From NCBI GenBank assembly GCA_018623875.1, contig JAAZUZ010000023.1, positions 1-14,992 on the forward strand: 14,992 bases of DNA, given 5' to 3'. This document shows positions 12,603 through 14,992 of this stretch, one piece after another. The DNA comes from Synechococcus sp. HW_metabat.21. Lineage in GTDB: Bacteria; Cyanobacteriota; Cyanobacteriia; PCC-6307; Cyanobiaceae. Position numbers and translations under genes: made by a program. The stretch's first letter is position 1; the number at the start of each line of letters is the position of its first letter. Below the pieces are notes generated by a model. It was not told where the DNA came from, ran no database searches, and saw only the letters and a program-made list of their open reading frames with translations.

Positions 12603-14339
12603 ATGCTCGCACCCTCATCGGCCGGCTTCCGGCGTCTGCTGCCGCTGCTGAAGCCCCACCGCCCCGCGCTAATCGCGGGTGGGGTTTGCATGCTCGTCTT
12701 TGTCGGCTGCTGGCCCCTGCTGGCCTGGCTGGCCGGTCAGTTGATCCCCGCCATCGGTGCCGGGGAGTTCAACCGGGTGCTCCAGGTCATCGGCCTGGCC
12801 CTGGCGGTCTTCATGCTCCAGAAGGTGGCCCAGTTCGGCCAGGACACCCTGTTGGCCGGGCCAGCGCTGCAGGTCAGTCAGGAACTGCGCCGCCGGCTCT
12901 TTGCCCGGCTGCAACGGCTTGATTTCGGTGTCCTTGAAAAACTCTCTGCCGGGGACCTGACCTACCGGCTCACCGAGGACGCCGACCGGGTCGGCGAGGT
13001 GATCTACAAGACGATTCAGGACACCACCCCGTCGGTCCTGCAGCTGGTCGTGGTCTTCGGCTACATGGTCTGGCTGGACTGGAAGCTCTCCATCGGGACC
13101 CTGCTGCTGGCCCCCTTGGTGGCGGTGCTGGTCAGCCTGTTTGGCGCCAAGGTCATGGGCGCCGCCGAAAAGAGCCAAAAACAGGTCAGCGAACTCGCCG
13201 CCCTGCTTGGGGAAGCCATCTCCGGACTGCCCCTTGTGCGGGCCTTTGCCGCTGAACCCTGGTTGCAGCAGCGCTTTGAAGTCGAAATCGACCTGCACCG
13301 CAAGGCCCGCTATCGCACCCAGAAACTGCTGGCCCTGCAGTACCCCGTCGTGGGCTTCTTGGAAGCCGCCGGCATCCTCGCGGTGCTGCTGATGGGTGCC
13401 GCTCGCATCCAAAGCGGTGACCTCGATGGCCAGGGCTTCAGCAGCTATGTCGCCGCCCTGCTGATGCTGATCGACCCGATTAGCCACCTCACGACCAACT
13501 TCAACGAGTTCCAGCAGGGGCAGGCCTCGCTGAAGCGCCTGCGGGAAATCGAACGGGAAGCGGTCGAGCAACCGGATCGCCCCGACGCTCAACCCCTCGG
13601 CCGGGTCGCCGGTGAACTGCTGCTGGAGCAGGTCAGCTTTGGCTACGACCCCCAGCAACCGGTGCTGAAGAACCTCTCGCTCCAGGTCAAACCCGGCCAG
13701 GTCGTCGCCTTGGTGGGTCCCTCCGGAGCCGGCAAGAGCACCCTCTTCTCGCTGTTGCTGCGCTTCAACACCGCCCAGGGCGGCCAGGTGCTGCTGGATG
13801 GACGCAACCTGGCGGACCTCAAGGCTGCGGAATTGCGCACAGCCGTCGCCCTGGTCCCCCAACAAAGCGCCGTGTTCTCCGGCACGGTCGCCGAGGCGAT
13901 CGCCTTTGGCCGCCCCGCCAGCCGCGAGCAGATCCAGGCGGCGGCACGCCTCGCCAATGCGGACGGTTTCATCGAAGCCCTCCCCGGCGGCTACGACGCC
14001 CGCGTCGAGGAGCGGGGCAGCAATTTCTCCGGCGGCCAGCTCCAGCGTCTCGCCATTGCGCGGGCGGTGCTGGGCAACCCGGCCGTCCTGCTGCTGGATG
14101 AAGCCACCAGCGCCCTGGATGCCGAAGCCGAGGAGGCCGTCCAGCGCGGTCTGGATCAGGCCATGAAGGGCCGCACGGTGCTCGTCATCGCCCACCGCCT
14201 CTCCACCGTCCAGGAGGCCGACTCGATCCTGGTGCTCGAGAACGGTCAAATCGTCGACCAGGGCAACCATGATCTCCTGATCAGCCGCCCAGGCCGCTAC
14301 CGGGACCTCTGCGAGCGTCAGCTCATTCGCGGTGCTTAA
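12603..14339 (+). CDS. MsbA-type ABC exporter (fused membrane and ATPase half-transporter)
   Basis: The 578-aa protein has an N-terminal six-helix exporter domain (helices at about 24-48, 60-78, 144-160, 163-183, 250-270 and 277-297) and a C-terminal ATPase. ATPase motifs are Walker A GPSGAGKST (372-380), Q-loop near Gln420, signature FSGGQ (475-479, instead of LSGGQ), Walker B VLLLDE (495-500) and switch His531 (VIAHRLSTV). It should work as a homodimer or with a partner half-transporter, exporting lipid, peptide or drug-like substrates; the cargo cannot be read from sequence. The ATG at 12603 lies 24 bp from the divergent S4 gene. Two small genes of unknown function follow closely, the first after 9 bp. 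Confidence 0.94.
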   Translation: MLAPSSAGFRRLLPLLKPHRPALIAGGVCMLVFVGCWPLLAWLAGQLIPAIGAGEFNRVLQVIGLALAVFMLQKVAQFGQDTLLAGPALQVSQELRRRLFARLQRLDFGVLEKLSAGDLTYRLTEDADRVGEVIYKTIQDTTPSVLQLVVVFGYMVWLDWKLSIGTLLLAPLVAVLVSLFGAKVMGAAEKSQKQVSELAALLGEAISGLPLVRAFAAEPWLQQRFEVEIDLHRKARYRTQKLLALQYPVVGFLEAAGILAVLLMGAARIQSGDLDGQGFSSYVAALLMLIDPISHLTTNFNEFQQGQASLKRLREIEREAVEQPDRPDAQPLGRVAGELLLEQVSFGYDPQQPVLKNLSLQVKPGQVVALVGPSGAGKSTLFSLLLRFNTAQGGQVLLDGRNLADLKAAELRTAVALVPQQSAVFSGTVAEAIAFGRPASREQIQAAARLANADGFIEALPGGYDARVEERGSNFSGGQLQRLAIARAVLGNPAVLLLDEATSALDAEAEEAVQRGLDQAMKGRTVLVIAHRLSTVQEADSILVLENGQIVDQGNHDLLISRPGRYRDLCERQLIRGA

Positions 14340-14362
14340 CCTGGATCCATGACGGATCCGGG
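14340..14362 (+). promoter_or_regulatory. Hairpin that places the start codon of the 128-aa protein in its loop
   Basis: CCTGGATCC (14340-14348) pairs with GGATCCGGG (14354-14362) as a 9-bp stem with one G-U pair. The 5-nt loop ATGAC carries the start codon at 14349. The stem starts directly after the exporter stop codon (14337-14339), so a ribosome ending there would melt it. That coupling role is inferred. Confidence 0.5.
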
Positions 14363-14735
14363 CCCCACCGCGAAGCCACTCGGTGAGATGCCCATCTGGG
14401 AGTACCGGGTGATCCACATCAATGTGGACAACAACAACCCGCCGGCCCCACCGGACCCGAAGGTGGCCAGCGAGCGGATGGGCGGGAAGCTCAGCCCCGA
14501 ATTCATCAGCCGGGAATTTCCGCAGCAGTACGGCCCCGAGCAACAGGCCAAGGCGAAGGCCGCGCCAAAGCATCCCGCCGAACAGCTCCAGCACTTCTTG
14601 AACCTGCTGGGCAAGGAGGGATGGGAGCTGACGACGACCACCCAGGTGGGGCAGTTGCTGATGTTCTTTTTCAAGCGACCGCTGCGGCCCCTGCCCAAGC
14701 AAATTCCAGCGGCAGAGACCAAGAAAGACCCGTAA
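14349..14735 (+). CDS. Small protein with a DUF4177-like core, function unknown
   Basis: The 128-aa soluble protein has a first strand WEYRVIHINV (17-26), a Pro-rich and charged linker (27-75), a helix PAEQLQHFLNLLGKEGWEL (76-94) and a final strand LLMFFFKRP (103-111). The order 'WEYRV ... LN.LG.EGWEL ... FFKRP' is the layout of DUF4177-type proteins, with an unusually long insert between strand one and the helix. No catalytic residue is evident. It starts 9 bp after the exporter stop without a Shine-Dalgarno site, and the next gene begins 26 bp after its end, so it is probably co-transcribed with the exporter. Confidence 0.75.
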   Translation: MTDPGPTAKPLGEMPIWEYRVIHINVDNNNPPAPPDPKVASERMGGKLSPEFISREFPQQYGPEQQAKAKAAPKHPAEQLQHFLNLLGKEGWELTTTTQVGQLLMFFFKRPLRPLPKQIPAAETKKDP

Positions 14736-14761
14736 GGTGACCCGGTCTATCGCCTTGTGTC

Positions 14762-14989
14762 GTGACCGACTCCGCCGCCCAGATCCCCCCCGTTCTGACC
14801 TTTGAGGGGAAGCGCTACGACCTCAACGCCCTGCCTGAGGAAGTCAAGGAGTTGGTACGCGGCATGCAAGTTGCCGACGCCCAACTGCGCATGCACGAAG
14901 ACACCCTGAAGGTGCTCGCCGTCGGCCGTCAGTCCATGGCGATGCAGCTCAACGACAAGCTGCAGGGCGTCACTCCGATGGCCGACTAA
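14762..14989 (+). CDS. 75-aa protein, possibly DUF6447-like
   Basis: The product starts at a GTG and has a short strand segment VLTFEGKRYDLNALPEEV (11-28) followed by one long helix to about residue 68 (ELVRGMQVADAQLRMHEDTL onward). The layout 'FEGKxYDLNxLPEEVKxLV ... helix' resembles the small DUF6447 family as I recall it; the match is tentative. It is soluble, acidic at the C-terminus and probably folds as a helical oligomer. The stop codon lies 3 bp from the window end. It lies 26 bp after the 128-aa protein on the same strand, with no Shine-Dalgarno or terminator visible between them. Confidence 0.7.
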   Translation: MTDSAAQIPPVLTFEGKRYDLNALPEEVKELVRGMQVADAQLRMHEDTLKVLAVGRQSMAMQLNDKLQGVTPMAD

Positions 14990-14992
14990 TTA

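Noticed and set aside
12669..14702. 677-codon open frame antisense to the ABC exporter and the 128-aa gene
   Set aside because: It spans two well-supported plus-strand genes and their gap, and its product is Gln/Gly/Leu-rich without family likeness.

Overview
The window looks like core chromosome of a GC-rich picocyanobacterium of the Synechococcus/Cyanobium type. The evidence is a class I magnesium chelatase H subunit (chlH), a one-helix high-light-inducible protein, three protein families I know mainly from cyanobacteria (DUF3038, DUF4335, DUF2949), very short intergenic gaps, and few Shine-Dalgarno sites. I see no tRNA, rRNA, insertion sequence, CRISPR array, integrase or phage gene. The assignment is from protein recognition, not from a database search.

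Layout. (1) Positions 1-2723, minus strand, form a tight five-gene series: DUF3038, DUF4335, an 82-aa unknown, a 131-aa membrane protein, and a secreted choloylglycine hydrolase/penicillin acylase-type Ntn hydrolase that runs off the left edge. (2) apt (2763-3287, plus) diverges from that series across 39 bp. (3) Positions 3292-6530, minus, hold dapB, a membrane protein of unknown function, an hli gene closed by a good intrinsic terminator, a UbiH-like FAD monooxygenase that begins just after that terminator, and a DUF2949 protein whose end faces apt across 4 bp. (4) chlH (6688-10692, plus) diverges from dapB and ends in an intrinsic terminator. (5) Positions 10744-12578, minus, hold a small S4 RNA-binding protein, tpiA and folP, with the tpiA stop and folP start overlapping. 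(6) Positions 12603-14989, plus, hold an MsbA-type ABC exporter and two small unknown proteins.

The recognised genes cover housekeeping and photosynthesis: adenine salvage (apt), lysine/diaminopimelate synthesis (dapB), the first committed step of chlorophyll synthesis (chlH), folate synthesis (folP), triose phosphate interconversion (tpiA), photoprotection (hli) and lipid or drug export (ABC).

I found no clearly new multi-gene system. The points most worth checking are the secreted hydrolase at the end of a series of unknown genes, a UbiH-like enzyme that seems to have lost the segment carrying its DG motif, a set of hairpins placed on or next to start codons (hydrolase, chlH leader, 128-aa protein), a candidate RpaB/HLR1 element before hli, and an exact copy of the 16S anti-Shine-Dalgarno sequence just before dapB.
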